DNA of 64,000 nt from Thalassobacillus devorans (GCF_011761345.1 NZ_JAASRY010000006.1:124001-188000); one strand, 5' to 3'; positions 1 through 7,934 are shown, counted from the stretch's first letter. The notes: generated by a model not told the origin, from the sequence alone. Made by a program: numbers and translations.

Positions 1-565
1 CCCCCATGGCAGCGATTCCCATGGAACGGCCGCTTTCCATCACTTCGTTTGTATCGAACCCTTTTCCAGTATCTTTAATTTCTATTTTCACGGAAAACTC
101 TCCCCATGTAAACGCTATTTTTGCTTTATCTGTATCTGCATACTTGGCGATGTTGATCAAAGCTTCCTGGCAGACACGAAAAGCGGCCAGACTTTCTGGA
201 TCGGAAAGCAGTTTTTCTCCCCCCTGGGACTCCACATCAATCAAAATACCGAACGTGTTCGTGAATAACTTAGCGTAACTTTTCACAGCGGCCGTCAATC
301 CTAAGGTTGATAACGTATTTGGATATAATTCAACAGACAGGAGTCTGACTTCACGGATTGTCCGCTCCATCAGGCCGGACATTTCCTTCGCGTAGTTTCT
401 CAACTCCGGCTGTTCGATGCCGGATTCGATGAAATTCAAACCCGTTTGCAATGTATACAGATTCTGGTTGATGCTTTCATGGAGCTCAAGGGCTGCCCGT
501 TTAATTTCTTCTTCCTGAGACTGAATGATATAACTGCACGCCTGGTTGCCAGATTCAAGCTCCAT
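1..565 (-). CDS. Sensor-less NarL-type histidine kinase, C-terminus beyond window
   Basis: The minus strand reads open from the left edge to about 565 and gives about 188 residues of a HisKA_3-family kinase. An H-box (ELHESINQNLYTLQTGL) lies only about 25 residues from the start. An N-box (CQEALINIAKYA) and a G-box (DTGKGFD) follow. GAGGAGG lies 6 nt before the ATG at 565, while an ATG at 571 touches it. The gene follows the transporter-PAS gene by about 19 nt, so the two are very likely co-transcribed. Family knowledge: this kinase class (NreB, NarX, DegS, ComP) pairs with a NarL-type response regulator. What is missing is any N-terminal sensory or membrane domain, so the signal probably comes from a partner protein. 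The ATPase end and the expected regulator gene lie outside the window. Confidence 0.85.
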   Translation of the reverse strand, partial: MELESGNQACSYIIQSQEEEIKRAALELHESINQNLYTLQTGLNFIESGIEQPELRNYAKEMSGLMERTIREVRLLSVELYPNTLSTLGLTAAVKSYAKLFTNTFGILIDVESQGGEKLLSDPESLAAFRVCQEALINIAKYADTDKAKIAFTWGEFSVKIEIKDTGKGFDTNEVMESGRSMGIAAMG

Positions 566-584
566 CTCCATCCTCCTCTATGAT

Positions 585-2093
585 TTACATGCTTTTTTCA
601 GATTGATTTCCGGTAATATCACTGAACACACCGGCATATTGGATGATTTCCCCCGCGTCATCCTTTATGGCATTGATGGTCAGCCATTCTAAATAGTGTT
701 CTCCGTCTTTACGTTTATTCCAGATTTCTCCCTGCCAGTAGCCGTGCTTCTCTAATGATTCCCACATCTGCTTATAAAACGCCGCAGACTGTCTGCCAGA
801 CTTGAGGATACTTGGACTTTTCCCGGCTGCTTCGTCCGATTCAAAACCGGTAACCTTGGTGAAAGCAGGGTTAACAGTGACAATTTTACCCTTTTTGTCT
901 GTGACCATCATGCCGAGCGGTGTCGTTTCCATAATCTGGTTAGACACAGCAAGCTTATCATGATAGTACATCCATATGACCAGAATCAAACTTGCTAAAG
1001 CGATTTGAGAAAGCGCCATGAATCCGATGGCATAGTGTCCTGTCAAGCTGTAAAGAAGGGACAGCATCAACGGTGGGAAGAAACCTCCCAAACCTCCCAT
1101 CGCAGATACAATACCGTTAGCAATTCCAGCCTGTTTGTTGAAATACATTGGTACTAGCTTGAAAATGACTCCATTTCCAACCCCGGCTGCAACGGCAATG
1201 GTCAAACTGCCGACTGTATATAGCCCGATCGATGGGGCAAAGGATAACAGCAAGGCAGCTACGGTGAATCCACCAAACACATACATCAATAAAATAAGGG
1301 AATGGAAGCGGTCTGCGAGCCAGCCTCCAAGTGGACGCAGGAAAGTGGCGACAGCGATAAATCCAGCCGTTCTCATCCCGGCATCTACTTTATCCAATCC
1401 AAAGTTTGCGACTAGAAAGTTCGGAAGATAGACAGTGAACGCCACAAAAGAACCAAAGGTAATGAAATAGAATAAACAGAAGAGCCATAGCTTTTCATTT
1501 TTATAGACCCCTTTGATTTGCTTCATTAATGGCATTTTCACTTTCGTTTCCTTTTTATCTCCTAAAAAGAAGTTCAACAAGATGAAAATCCCTAACAGTA
1601 CAAGGTAAAGCTGCACCGTGAACGACCATCCGAAGTTTGCAGCCACCACTGGTGCGGCGAAAGCTGTGATGGCAGTACCGATGTTACCCGCTCCGTAGAT
1701 CCCATTGACGAAGCCATGACGACTTTTATCATAATATTTCGGCAGAGAAGTAACCCCGACAGAAAAGATAGCTCCACCGATGCCTAAGAACAGGCCGCCA
1801 ACCAAAAGATCAATCAGGGAGTCAGCCACACTGATATAGTAGACAGGGAATAGTAATAAGATGAAACTTACCATGAAAATCAACCGTGCACCTAGTAAGT
1901 TAGCCAAGAATCCCAGTGGAATTCTTAAGACTGACCCTAAAATAACCGGAATAGCAGTAACCCAGGCAATATGCTCCGGTGCAATAGCGATATCTTCGGA
2001 AATAAAAGGAAGTAAGGATGAGATCAATACCCAAACCATAAAACCTGTAACAAGGTTCATTGTTTGTAGTGGAAGTTGAATTTTCGTTTTCAT
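585..2093 (-). CDS. NarK-type nitrate/nitrite transporter fused to a C-terminal PAS domain
   Basis: A 502-residue protein. Residues 1-385 are a 12-helix major facilitator with the glycine-rich signatures of the NarK/NasA nitrate/nitrite porters (GIYGAGNIGTA near 125 and GIVSAMGGLGGFFPP near 325). Residues from about 390 to 497 form a PAS domain (TPLGMMVTDKKGKIVTVNPA, then VTGFESDEAAGKS and a WLTINAI/GVFSDIT end). The PAS follows the last helix directly, so it is expected to be cytoplasmic. Ordinary NarK proteins are about 390-450 residues and lack this domain. The gene is the last complete one of the reductase operon and immediately precedes a kinase without a sensor domain. Nitrate import or nitrate/nitrite exchange is inferred from family motifs; a signalling role for the PAS is inference. 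Confidence 0.88.
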   Translation of the reverse strand: MKTKIQLPLQTMNLVTGFMVWVLISSLLPFISEDIAIAPEHIAWVTAIPVILGSVLRIPLGFLANLLGARLIFMVSFILLLFPVYYISVADSLIDLLVGGLFLGIGGAIFSVGVTSLPKYYDKSRHGFVNGIYGAGNIGTAITAFAAPVVAANFGWSFTVQLYLVLLGIFILLNFFLGDKKETKVKMPLMKQIKGVYKNEKLWLFCLFYFITFGSFVAFTVYLPNFLVANFGLDKVDAGMRTAGFIAVATFLRPLGGWLADRFHSLILLMYVFGGFTVAALLLSFAPSIGLYTVGSLTIAVAAGVGNGVIFKLVPMYFNKQAGIANGIVSAMGGLGGFFPPLMLSLLYSLTGHYAIGFMALSQIALASLILVIWMYYHDKLAVSNQIMETTPLGMMVTDKKGKIVTVNPAFTKVTGFESDEAAGKSPSILKSGRQSAAFYKQMWESLEKHGYWQGEIWNKRKDGEHYLEWLTINAIKDDAGEIIQYAGVFSDITGNQSEKSM

Positions 2094-2410
2094 AGCGGTT
2101 TCCCCTCGCTTTTGATAACATAATGGAGGCCGGCTTCCTGATCATAAGCAGACCATTCGGTTTCTGTTTGTTCGACCTCACTGGTCAACGGAACAGCAAA
2201 AAAGTAATGATCATCAAAATAGATTCTGAGATGGGTATTATCCGGACAATTGGCCAGCTTTTTTACCTTTTTATCCAGCCACGGCGCCATGTCTTCACCA
2301 GCTTCCCCATGAATACATACTTTGACGGGAGCGCCTATAAATCTTTCTATATCACTATTTTCAACTGATACCACAACTGCCACACCCCTTTTTCTCCGGT
2401 GGATAAACAT
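2090..2410 (-). CDS. Small protein of the reductase operon, unrecognised (106 aa)
   Basis: I do not recognise this family. The predicted protein is soluble, acidic and about 95-106 residues long, with an aromatic stretch (YFDDHYFFAVP) and two isolated cysteines. It has no signal peptide or membrane segment. It overlaps the preceding 104-residue gene and its stop overlaps the transporter start by 4 nt, so it is translationally embedded in the reductase operon. The start is uncertain: the ATG at 2410 has only a weak AAGG upstream, while a GTG at 2374 sits 10 nt after AAAGGGG. A maturation or accessory role is suggested only by context. Confidence 0.7.
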   Translation of the reverse strand: MFIHRRKRGVAVVVSVENSDIERFIGAPVKVCIHGEAGEDMAPWLDKKVKKLANCPDNTHLRIYFDDHYFFAVPLTSEVEQTETEWSAYDQEAGLHYVIKSEGKPL

Positions 2411-2675
2411 AGAACTGGTAACCTTGGAGAGCTTTCCAGAATATATCTCCCGCTGTTTCTTCCAGATGATCGATGACTTCCTGTTCGGATCCCCAGCTGC
2501 TCATTCCTTTCACTTCGGCCACTACAATTTCAGCATCTTCCGCTGTTTTATCATCTAAGTACCAGTGGAGACGCTGTCCTTTGAAAAGGTGTTCAAAACT
2601 TGCGGTTACTTCGGCAGCAAGTGTGCCGGAATTTTCTCTGATAAAACAGAAATCAAGATAGGTTTCGCTCTTCAT
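2361..2675 (-). CDS. Small protein ending in a Cys-Gly-Ser-Cys motif, unrecognised (104 aa)
   Basis: The family is not recognised. The predicted soluble protein has 104 residues and ends with KKGCGSCGIS, a CxxC pair at the extreme C-terminus that could bind a metal or act as a redox tail. The body is acidic with several aromatic residues (LHWYLDD, GYQFYVYPP). The gene overlaps its neighbours on both sides and lies between the small membrane protein and the 106-residue protein, which implies coupled translation. Its position among molybdoenzyme genes makes an assembly chaperone or electron-transfer accessory possible, but nothing in the sequence proves it. Confidence 0.72.
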   Translation of the reverse strand: MKSETYLDFCFIRENSGTLAAEVTASFEHLFKGQRLHWYLDDKTAEDAEIVVAEVKGMSSWGSEQEVIDHLEETAGDIFWKALQGYQFYVYPPEKKGCGSCGIS

Positions 2676-2874
2676 ATCCCTTGCTGCCTCCTTTGTTTTT
2701 TTCCTTCTTATATATAAACAGCGCTACCGGAAACAACAGAACATTCAATCCGGCATACAGTAATGTAACCCCATAGTTTTCGTAATAATATTGATGGACG
2801 ACTAACTGCGTAAACACGATATTCATCATTAAAATGGCTGCCAACAGAATAACTCCGACGTAACTACGCTTCAT
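2653..2874 (-). CDS. Two-helix small membrane protein of the reductase operon (73 aa)
   Basis: The 73-residue product has two hydrophobic segments, about residues 5-27 and 35-54, and then a lysine-rich tail (YKKEKNKGG). This suggests a hairpin in the membrane with the charged tail inside the cell. The start codon overlaps the last codons of the Rieske gene by 11 nt, and the end overlaps the next small gene, so it is part of the operon. No family is recognised. A role as a membrane anchor or small subunit for the neighbouring Rieske protein is plausible by context only. Confidence 0.7.
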   Translation of the reverse strand: MKRSYVGVILLAAILMMNIVFTQLVVHQYYYENYGVTLLYAGLNVLLFPVALFIYKKEKNKGGSKGYEERNLS

Positions 2875-3388
2875 AACGCTTCACCCTCACTGCGTAAATA
2901 ACGTCATCTTTCACTTCCACTTTGATTCCTGGAAGCGGCCGGCGCGGTGGTCCTGCTGTCGGTGCACCAGTGGATGCATCAAATTTTCCATGGTGACACG
3001 GACAGATCATTTCCTGTTCGTCCTTGACCCAGTATACCGGGCATCTGAGATGGGTACAGGCATTCTGGTAAGCGACGTATTTATTTTCGCTGAGCCTGAT
3101 TAGAATGGCACTATCATGTTCACTCGGAAAATGGAATTTAACAGAATCCCCAACTTTCACATCCTTAACGTCAGCAATTTTCTGATGCGGGTATTCTTTA
3201 TCTCCAAGCCCCATCAGTTCCTTAGCGGCGACAGCTCCCCATGGCAAGGTAGAAACAGCGAAGACACCGGCAGCACCTGCTAATGTTTTCATGAACCCTC
3301 TGCGGTCGAGCATCCGTTCATTATTCCGATTGATATTATGCGTATAGTTATCTTCGTCAAACGGTACCTTGTTATTGCGATCACTCAT
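2864..3388 (-). CDS. Tat-exported Rieske [2Fe-2S] protein
   Basis: A 174-residue Rieske protein. A twin-arginine signal (LDRRGFMKTLAG, residues 27-38) followed by a hydrophobic alanine-rich stretch predicts folded export by Tat with membrane anchoring, so the cluster domain should face outside. The Rieske signature is complete: CTHLRCP (C111, H113, C116) and CPCHHG (C129, C131, H132), which provides both cluster ligands and the disulfide pair. A strong AAGGAGG precedes the ATG. It follows the four-cluster ferredoxin subunit gene by 12 nt. A Rieske protein beside a nitrate-reductase-like enzyme resembles haloarchaeal nar operons (established for Haloferax) but is unusual in Bacilli. How an external Rieske protein would pass electrons to a cytoplasmic catalytic subunit is unexplained. 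Confidence 0.88.
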   Translation of the reverse strand: MSDRNNKVPFDEDNYTHNINRNNERMLDRRGFMKTLAGAAGVFAVSTLPWGAVAAKELMGLGDKEYPHQKIADVKDVKVGDSVKFHFPSEHDSAILIRLSENKYVAYQNACTHLRCPVYWVKDEQEMICPCHHGKFDASTGAPTAGPPRRPLPGIKVEVKDDVIYAVRVKRYEA

Positions 3389-3400
3389 GATACTTCCTCC

Positions 3401-3961
3401 TTAAAAGAGTTTTTCTGTCCCTTGCAAAATTCCCGGGAGATTCACTTTGACATTTGTCGCACCTTCCAGGTATGGCATGCTGGTCACCCATTTGTCATTA
3501 TCCAGGTCATGACGGCGCTGCTTCTGTTCGATCTCTTCTTCTGTCAGCCATTGCAATGTGTTGGAAGGACAGACACTGGCGCACATTGGCGGGATTCCAT
3601 CTTTCGTCCGATCGATGCAAAGGTCACATTTGTACATCAGGTTTTGTTCTTCATCAAACTTCGGTATGCCATATGGGCATGCGATCGTACAGTTTTGACA
3701 GCCGATACATTTCTCAACAAGTGCTGACAGGACAGCTCCTGTTTCATGAATTTGTATGGCCTGGGCCGGACAGCTCCGTGCACAGGCAGGATTTTCGCAA
3801 TGCAGGCACATCAGCGGCATCGTCTGTCTGTTCACGTGAGGATTGACATCATAGACATAATTCCTGTTCCGTTCTTCATGCCCGCCGCACTGGGTACATG
3901 CGGCAAGGCAGGAACGGCATCCGATACAGTTTTCTAATTCGATATATAACCGTTTCTTCAT
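3401..3961 (-). CDS. Four-cluster [4Fe-4S] ferredoxin-type electron-transfer subunit
   Basis: A 186-residue protein with four cysteine groups typical of the DMSO-reductase-family beta subunit (DmsB/NrfC/PsrB type): CIGCRSC near 12, CLHCENPAC near 52, CIGCQNC near 86 and CDLC near 112 with partner CP motifs. It has no signal peptide, so it should be cytoplasmic beside the catalytic subunit. Its start codon directly follows the stop of the molybdoenzyme gene, with AAGGTG as the ribosome site inside that gene. It should relay electrons between the membrane subunit and the molybdenum site. Narrow substrate assignment is not possible from this subunit. Confidence 0.88.
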   Translation of the reverse strand: MKKRLYIELENCIGCRSCLAACTQCGGHEERNRNYVYDVNPHVNRQTMPLMCLHCENPACARSCPAQAIQIHETGAVLSALVEKCIGCQNCTIACPYGIPKFDEEQNLMYKCDLCIDRTKDGIPPMCASVCPSNTLQWLTEEEIEQKQRRHDLDNDKWVTSMPYLEGATNVKVNLPGILQGTEKLF

Positions 3962-6130
3962 TTATAGCACCTTCTTAGGTTCGAGTTTTTCCATTTGAGC
4001 GGCACATGCCTTGAACTCTGGCATTCTTGATTTTGGATCGAGTGCCGGTATCGTCAATAAGTTGATAGACTCTTCATGTCCGAAATGATAGGGAACAAAC
4101 ACGGTATCTTTCCGGATGGCTTCTGTCACTTTCACTTTGTACACCGCTTCCCCTCTCCGGGTATACAGCCGTATTCGTTCGTCGTGCTCCATATTGTATT
4201 TACCAGCTGTCTCTGGGTGTACCTCTACATACGGTTCCGGGCACATATCTTTCAAGAATTGAATTCTTCTTGTCTGGTTGCCGGACAAATAGTGATAGAC
4301 AACACGGCCAGTCGTTAAGCGAAGCGGGTATTCCTCGCAAGGTTCTTCTGCCGGAGGGCGGTAAGGTAATGCACAAATTTGTGCTTTTCCGTCCGGATGA
4401 TAGAATTTCTTATCGAGGAACATGTGTGGTGTTCCTTCATCTCCCTCATCTTTACACGGCCAGAATACGCCATCCTGCTTTTCGATTTTATCCCAGGTAG
4501 CACCGTAGTAATCCGCGCTTCCTCCCTTGGAAGCTAATCGGAATTCTTCTGCCACATCTTTTGCTGTCTTCAAGTGAGAGAAATTTTCACCCTTGCCAAG
4601 CCGTTCTGCCAGTTCTACTTGCATCTGCCAGTCAGGCTTCGATTCACCTAGTGGTTGCTGCGCTTTATTAATTTTGATAATCCGTCCTTCGATGTTGGTT
4701 ACCGTGCCTTCGTCTTCGGACCAGGTAACGGAAGGAAGGATGACATCGGCGAATTCGGCGCTTTCTGATAAATAAAAGTCAGCACAGACCATAAAATCGA
4801 GACTCTTCATGGCATTACGGACAAAATTCAAGTTCGGTGCCGATACAGCCGGGTTGGAGCACAATAGATATAACCCCCGGATTTCTTTCTGATCCATCAA
4901 TTCGAACATTTCATAAGCAGATACACCTGCTTTTGGCATTTCTTCCGGTGTGATTCCCCATACGTTACAGACTTCCTGGACATGCTGCGGGTTGGTGATT
5001 TTTCGGTAGCCTGGCAGCAAATCTGATTTCTGGCCATGTTCACGTCCGCCCTGACCGTTTCCCTGACCAGTGAAAGTCGCGACCCCCGCTTTCGGACGAC
5101 CGATCTTGCCAGTAACCAGCGCCATGTTAGTGTAGCCGGAGACGTTATCGACGCCTTTATGCTGCTGCTCGATCCCTCGTGCAAACATGACGACTGCATT
5201 TGGTGCTTTCCCATAGATTTCTGCAGCTCTTTCTATCTTCTCTGGAGCTACACCAGTCAAATAACTCGTATATTCTGGCGTAAATTGTTTTACCAGTTCT
5301 TTTGTTTCTTCAAAACCGTTGGTATGCTGTTTGATGAATTCTTCGTCAGCATATCCTTTTTCTATTAATAGGTGGACAATACCATTCGCTAAAGCCAGGT
5401 CTGTGCCTGGTTTCAAATCAAGATGAAGATCCGCTCTTCTCGCAATCGGCGTTTCCCTTGGGTCTACGACGATGATGTAGCCTCCGCGTTCCTGTACATT
5501 CCAGATTCGGAACATGGAAGTCGGATGGCACTCGGCTGTATTGCTTCCCGCGATGAACAGGCAGTCTGTTTCATGAATATCTGTCCACGGAAGTGTGGAG
5601 CCGCGGTCAACACCGAAAGAACGAAGGAAGCCGCCTGCCGCACTGGACATACAGAACCGGCCATTGTAGTCAATGTAACGGGTACCTAAGGCGACACGTG
5701 CGAACTTCCCAGTCAAGTAACATTTTTCATTGGTCATGGAAACTCCGCTGAATACAGACAAGCTGTCCTTTCCGTAATTTTGCTGCAGTTCACCGAATTT
5801 CTCAGCAATCAAGTCGTAAGCTTCTTCCCAGCTTGCTTCCCGGAACCCTTCTTTAGTTCCTTTCAAGGAAGCATCATCACGAATCAGTGGACGCAGGATA
5901 CGGTCATTATGGTTCGTCTGCTGGTAGGCAGTGACCCCCTTCGGACACATTTTTCCGACCGTTACCGGCCAGTCGTAACGTGGTTCCACGCCGATGATTT
6001 TATTGGTGGCTGTATTCACCCGAAGGTTCATGCCGCATTGCATCCCGCAATAGCTGCAGTGTGTCTTAATCAGCTTCTCGTTCGGGTGTTCCACATTCTC
6101 TATCTCTTTAAAAAATTTATCCCTTTGCAT
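3962..6130 (-). CDS. Molybdopterin oxidoreductase, Nas/Nap-like nitrate reductase catalytic subunit
   Basis: The 722-residue protein belongs to the Mo-bisMGD (DMSO reductase) superfamily. An N-terminal [4Fe-4S] motif is formed by C25, C28, C32 and C62. The likely molybdenum ligand is C160 in NGRFCMSSA, the motif style of assimilatory NasA/NarB and periplasmic NapA rather than the Asp of NarG or Sec/Cys-His of formate dehydrogenase. The C-terminal dinucleotide-binding domain carries TGRVVYHYLSGNQTRR. There is no Tat signal, so the enzyme is predicted to be cytoplasmic. It is preceded by AAGGAGG and overlaps the membrane subunit gene by 14 nt. The adjacent NarK-type transporter makes nitrate the most likely substrate. 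Selenate, chlorate or another oxyanion cannot be excluded. The membrane-subunit context suggests respiration rather than assimilation. Confidence 0.85.
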   Translation of the reverse strand: MQRDKFFKEIENVEHPNEKLIKTHCSYCGMQCGMNLRVNTATNKIIGVEPRYDWPVTVGKMCPKGVTAYQQTNHNDRILRPLIRDDASLKGTKEGFREASWEEAYDLIAEKFGELQQNYGKDSLSVFSGVSMTNEKCYLTGKFARVALGTRYIDYNGRFCMSSAAGGFLRSFGVDRGSTLPWTDIHETDCLFIAGSNTAECHPTSMFRIWNVQERGGYIIVVDPRETPIARRADLHLDLKPGTDLALANGIVHLLIEKGYADEEFIKQHTNGFEETKELVKQFTPEYTSYLTGVAPEKIERAAEIYGKAPNAVVMFARGIEQQHKGVDNVSGYTNMALVTGKIGRPKAGVATFTGQGNGQGGREHGQKSDLLPGYRKITNPQHVQEVCNVWGITPEEMPKAGVSAYEMFELMDQKEIRGLYLLCSNPAVSAPNLNFVRNAMKSLDFMVCADFYLSESAEFADVILPSVTWSEDEGTVTNIEGRIIKINKAQQPLGESKPDWQMQVELAERLGKGENFSHLKTAKDVAEEFRLASKGGSADYYGATWDKIEKQDGVFWPCKDEGDEGTPHMFLDKKFYHPDGKAQICALPYRPPAEEPCEEYPLRLTTGRVVYHYLSGNQTRRIQFLKDMCPEPYVEVHPETAGKYNMEHDERIRLYTRRGEAVYKVKVTEAIRKDTVFVPYHFGHEESINLLTIPALDPKSRMPEFKACAAQMEKLEPKKVL

Positions 6131-7205
6131 TTTGGTTGGCCTCCTTGGTTTTCACCTCATGGGTCGGAAATCCAGCGAATCTGGAAATGCGGTACTTACG
6201 GCGGCATGGGAGACACAATTCAGCTAAATTGAATCCGTCCTTTTCCATCGTAAAATCTATCTCGTTAGTACCGAGAACATTGACGACATCCTGTGACTGT
6301 TCAGTTGATACAAATTCATCTCCGCAAACCTTGCATTCTTTCATCGATTGTTCGCCATAATGTTCACGATAATTTCTTGCAAATACGCTAAGCGGACGGA
6401 ACGGTATATGAGCAAGCTTTCCGAATGGCAGATAAATCAATGTCACAATCACGGAATACTGGTGGATGAGCGACATTGCGTAATGCCCTGCTCCATGTAA
6501 AAACACGTTCATGAAAGTCAAAATCAAACCGGTGATACTGATGAAAAGCAATAAGTATAATGGTAGAAAATCATACAGAAATTTCTGTTCTGCCTTCGCC
6601 TGCATATTTTTCAAGCGGCGGTACAGCGCCATGCATACCCCGATAATTACCATGATGGCTGTGATATTCAGAGCATTATAAGAAAGAAAAGCGATAACAC
6701 CATCAGCCGGAACCGTTATCAGATCCATTCCCATGGCGACGATGGTATAGTAGCCGCTCTCCTCCATCGTGAAATACATCCAGCCGAAAACAAGTGGGAA
6801 TGTAACCAGGCAAGAAAGAATAACACCCCATCCGATCAGTAAATGCTGGGTCCATCGGTAAATTCCCCTATTCCAGATGAATTCGTACGTACCAAGGTGG
6901 TTGACGGAAGTTTTCGGTGTAGACTTACGGAACAACAACTTGATCCCTTTTTTGATGATAATCTTTGTTGGCGGTCTTTCTCCCCAGGCAATGAAGCGGT
7001 AGAAGAAGCCTGCGATGAATACGAAAGTACCTACCATATATCCGTACAAGTTCAAATCAACATGTGTGAACATTCTCGTTCCGATGAACATCAGCACAAT
7101 GATTGCACTGACAGTAAGGAACATGGACTTTGCAAATTTCGAAGCAAATGCATCATTAATGGAATGAGTTGCTTTCATTGGTTTTCTTAACACTGTTTCA
7201 GCCAT
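6117..7205 (-). CDS. NarI/DsrM-like membrane subunit with C-terminal Cys-pair domain
   Basis: About 362 residues with six to seven hydrophobic segments (near 25-45, 55-75, 118-142, 175-195, 210-232, 245-262). Histidines in a NarI/DsrM-like arrangement (WTQHLLIGWG, FLHGAGH, SLIHQYS, LPFGKLAHIPFRP) are consistent with haem b binding and quinol oxidation. After the last helix a soluble tail carries CKVCGDEF and CLPCRRKY, two CxxC pairs that could hold zinc or an iron-sulfur cluster. Respiratory NarI is about 225 residues, so this tail is extra. The start at ATG 7205 is chosen because AAGGGG sits 8 nt upstream; a TTG at 7211 is possible. First gene of the operon; a TATAAT lies at 7269-7274. Confidence 0.8.
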   Translation of the reverse strand: MAETVLRKPMKATHSINDAFASKFAKSMFLTVSAIIVLMFIGTRMFTHVDLNLYGYMVGTFVFIAGFFYRFIAWGERPPTKIIIKKGIKLLFRKSTPKTSVNHLGTYEFIWNRGIYRWTQHLLIGWGVILSCLVTFPLVFGWMYFTMEESGYYTIVAMGMDLITVPADGVIAFLSYNALNITAIMVIIGVCMALYRRLKNMQAKAEQKFLYDFLPLYLLLFISITGLILTFMNVFLHGAGHYAMSLIHQYSVIVTLIYLPFGKLAHIPFRPLSVFARNYREHYGEQSMKECKVCGDEFVSTEQSQDVVNVLGTNEIDFTMEKDGFNLAELCLPCRRKYRISRFAGFPTHEVKTKEANQNAKG

Positions 7206-7268
7206 TTTCAATTCCCCTTCGCTTAACTTTTTTATGTGTTTGTGTGATCCCTGTAACTTGTTAATTTA

Positions 7269-7297
7269 ATTATAGAAAGCGAAAGAGTTTTTCGTAA
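7269..7297 (-). promoter_or_regulatory. Candidate promoter of the reductase operon
   Basis: On the minus strand a perfect TATAAT (7274-7269) lies about 64 nt before the first start codon. A weak TTACGA (7297-7292) sits 17 nt upstream of it. A weak -35 fits a promoter that needs an activator. No convincing Fnr or NreC site was found at the expected position. Confidence 0.4.
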
Positions 7298-7455
7298 TCG
7301 GGGAACCCCCCCATCCTCTCAGGAAAATCCCCCTATTTATTTTTATTTGGATAATCGTTGTTGATTTTTGTAAAAGGCTTATTCAATTAAAGGGCCGAAT
7401 TAGATCGCCACGGTTCTACAGAAAAAAAGCTGAAAATCTATCTCATTAACGATGA

Positions 7456-7723
7456 AAAGACCAATCGCTCTGATTGGTCTTTGTTGTAATACAGTTCGAA
7501 CTCAAGCAGGACTTTCAACTCCGCTTTATTAAGACCGTCCGCTAAGTTCATTCGTTGTCCAATGGTCTTAAGCTGCCTGATAAAGACCGTCCCGTCTGCA
7601 CATCCACTGCGCAGCGGTCTTTATACCCTTTCTAATGACCGTTAGCCACTCTTTCATGCTGTTTAGTGGTCTCTATTCATGTACTAAAGACCGCCCCGAT
7701 ACATTCAGTCCTTATCGACTGAA
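7456..7723. repeat. Cluster of inverted repeats with AAGACC/GGTCTT arms
   Basis: Consecutive hairpins occupy this gene-free stretch. AAAGACCAATC pairs with GATTGGTCTTT (7456-7482), TTAAGACC with GGTCTTAA (7529-7571), ATAAAGACCG with CGGTCTTTAT (7580-7624), CCACT with AGTGG (7646-7669) and TTCAGTC with GACTGAA (7704-7723). AAGACC recurs at 7457, 7531, 7584 and 7687, three of these as AAGACCG(T/C)CC. The first hairpin resembles a terminator, but T-runs are poor on both strands. No protein-coding explanation is convincing: short minus-strand frames are interrupted. Function unknown. Confidence 0.6.
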
Positions 7724-7819
7724 ATACCCTCCCCTCGCGATAGAGAAGGTCCTGGTGCTCACATTTTTGATGATGATTTAATCATTCAATCTTTTTCCAT
7801 CAAGAATATGTCTCAGCGC

Positions 7820-7900
7820 ATGCCCACGGAAAGCGAGTGATTTCCTGGACCCCCGTTACTACCGTAACGGAAACAAATATATCTTGAAACTGAGTCTTCA
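7820..7900. repeat. Possible relic of a Bacillaceae GCGGAAAGCGAG-type intergenic repeat
   Basis: The stretch around CCCACGGAAAGCGAGTGAT, followed by a small GTTAC/GTAAC hairpin, resembles the short intergenic repeats with a C-CGGAAAGCGAG core that are scattered in many Bacillaceae genomes. Only one copy is in this window, so this is recognition by memory and not a measured repeat. No gene is visible around it. Confidence 0.3.
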
Positions 7901-7934
7901 ATTAAAGGGAGTTTAACTGGAAAATCAACAAAAA

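Noticed and set aside
7243-7258. Fnr-like half-palindrome TGTGA-N6-TAACT upstream of the reductase operon
   Set aside because: It has a mismatch and lies downstream of the TATAAT at 7269-7274, not at the activating position, so it is probably chance.
7490-7612. Minus-strand frame of about 50 codons through the hairpin cluster
   Set aside because: An in-frame stop precedes it, there is no start with a ribosome site, and the inverted repeats explain the sequence better.
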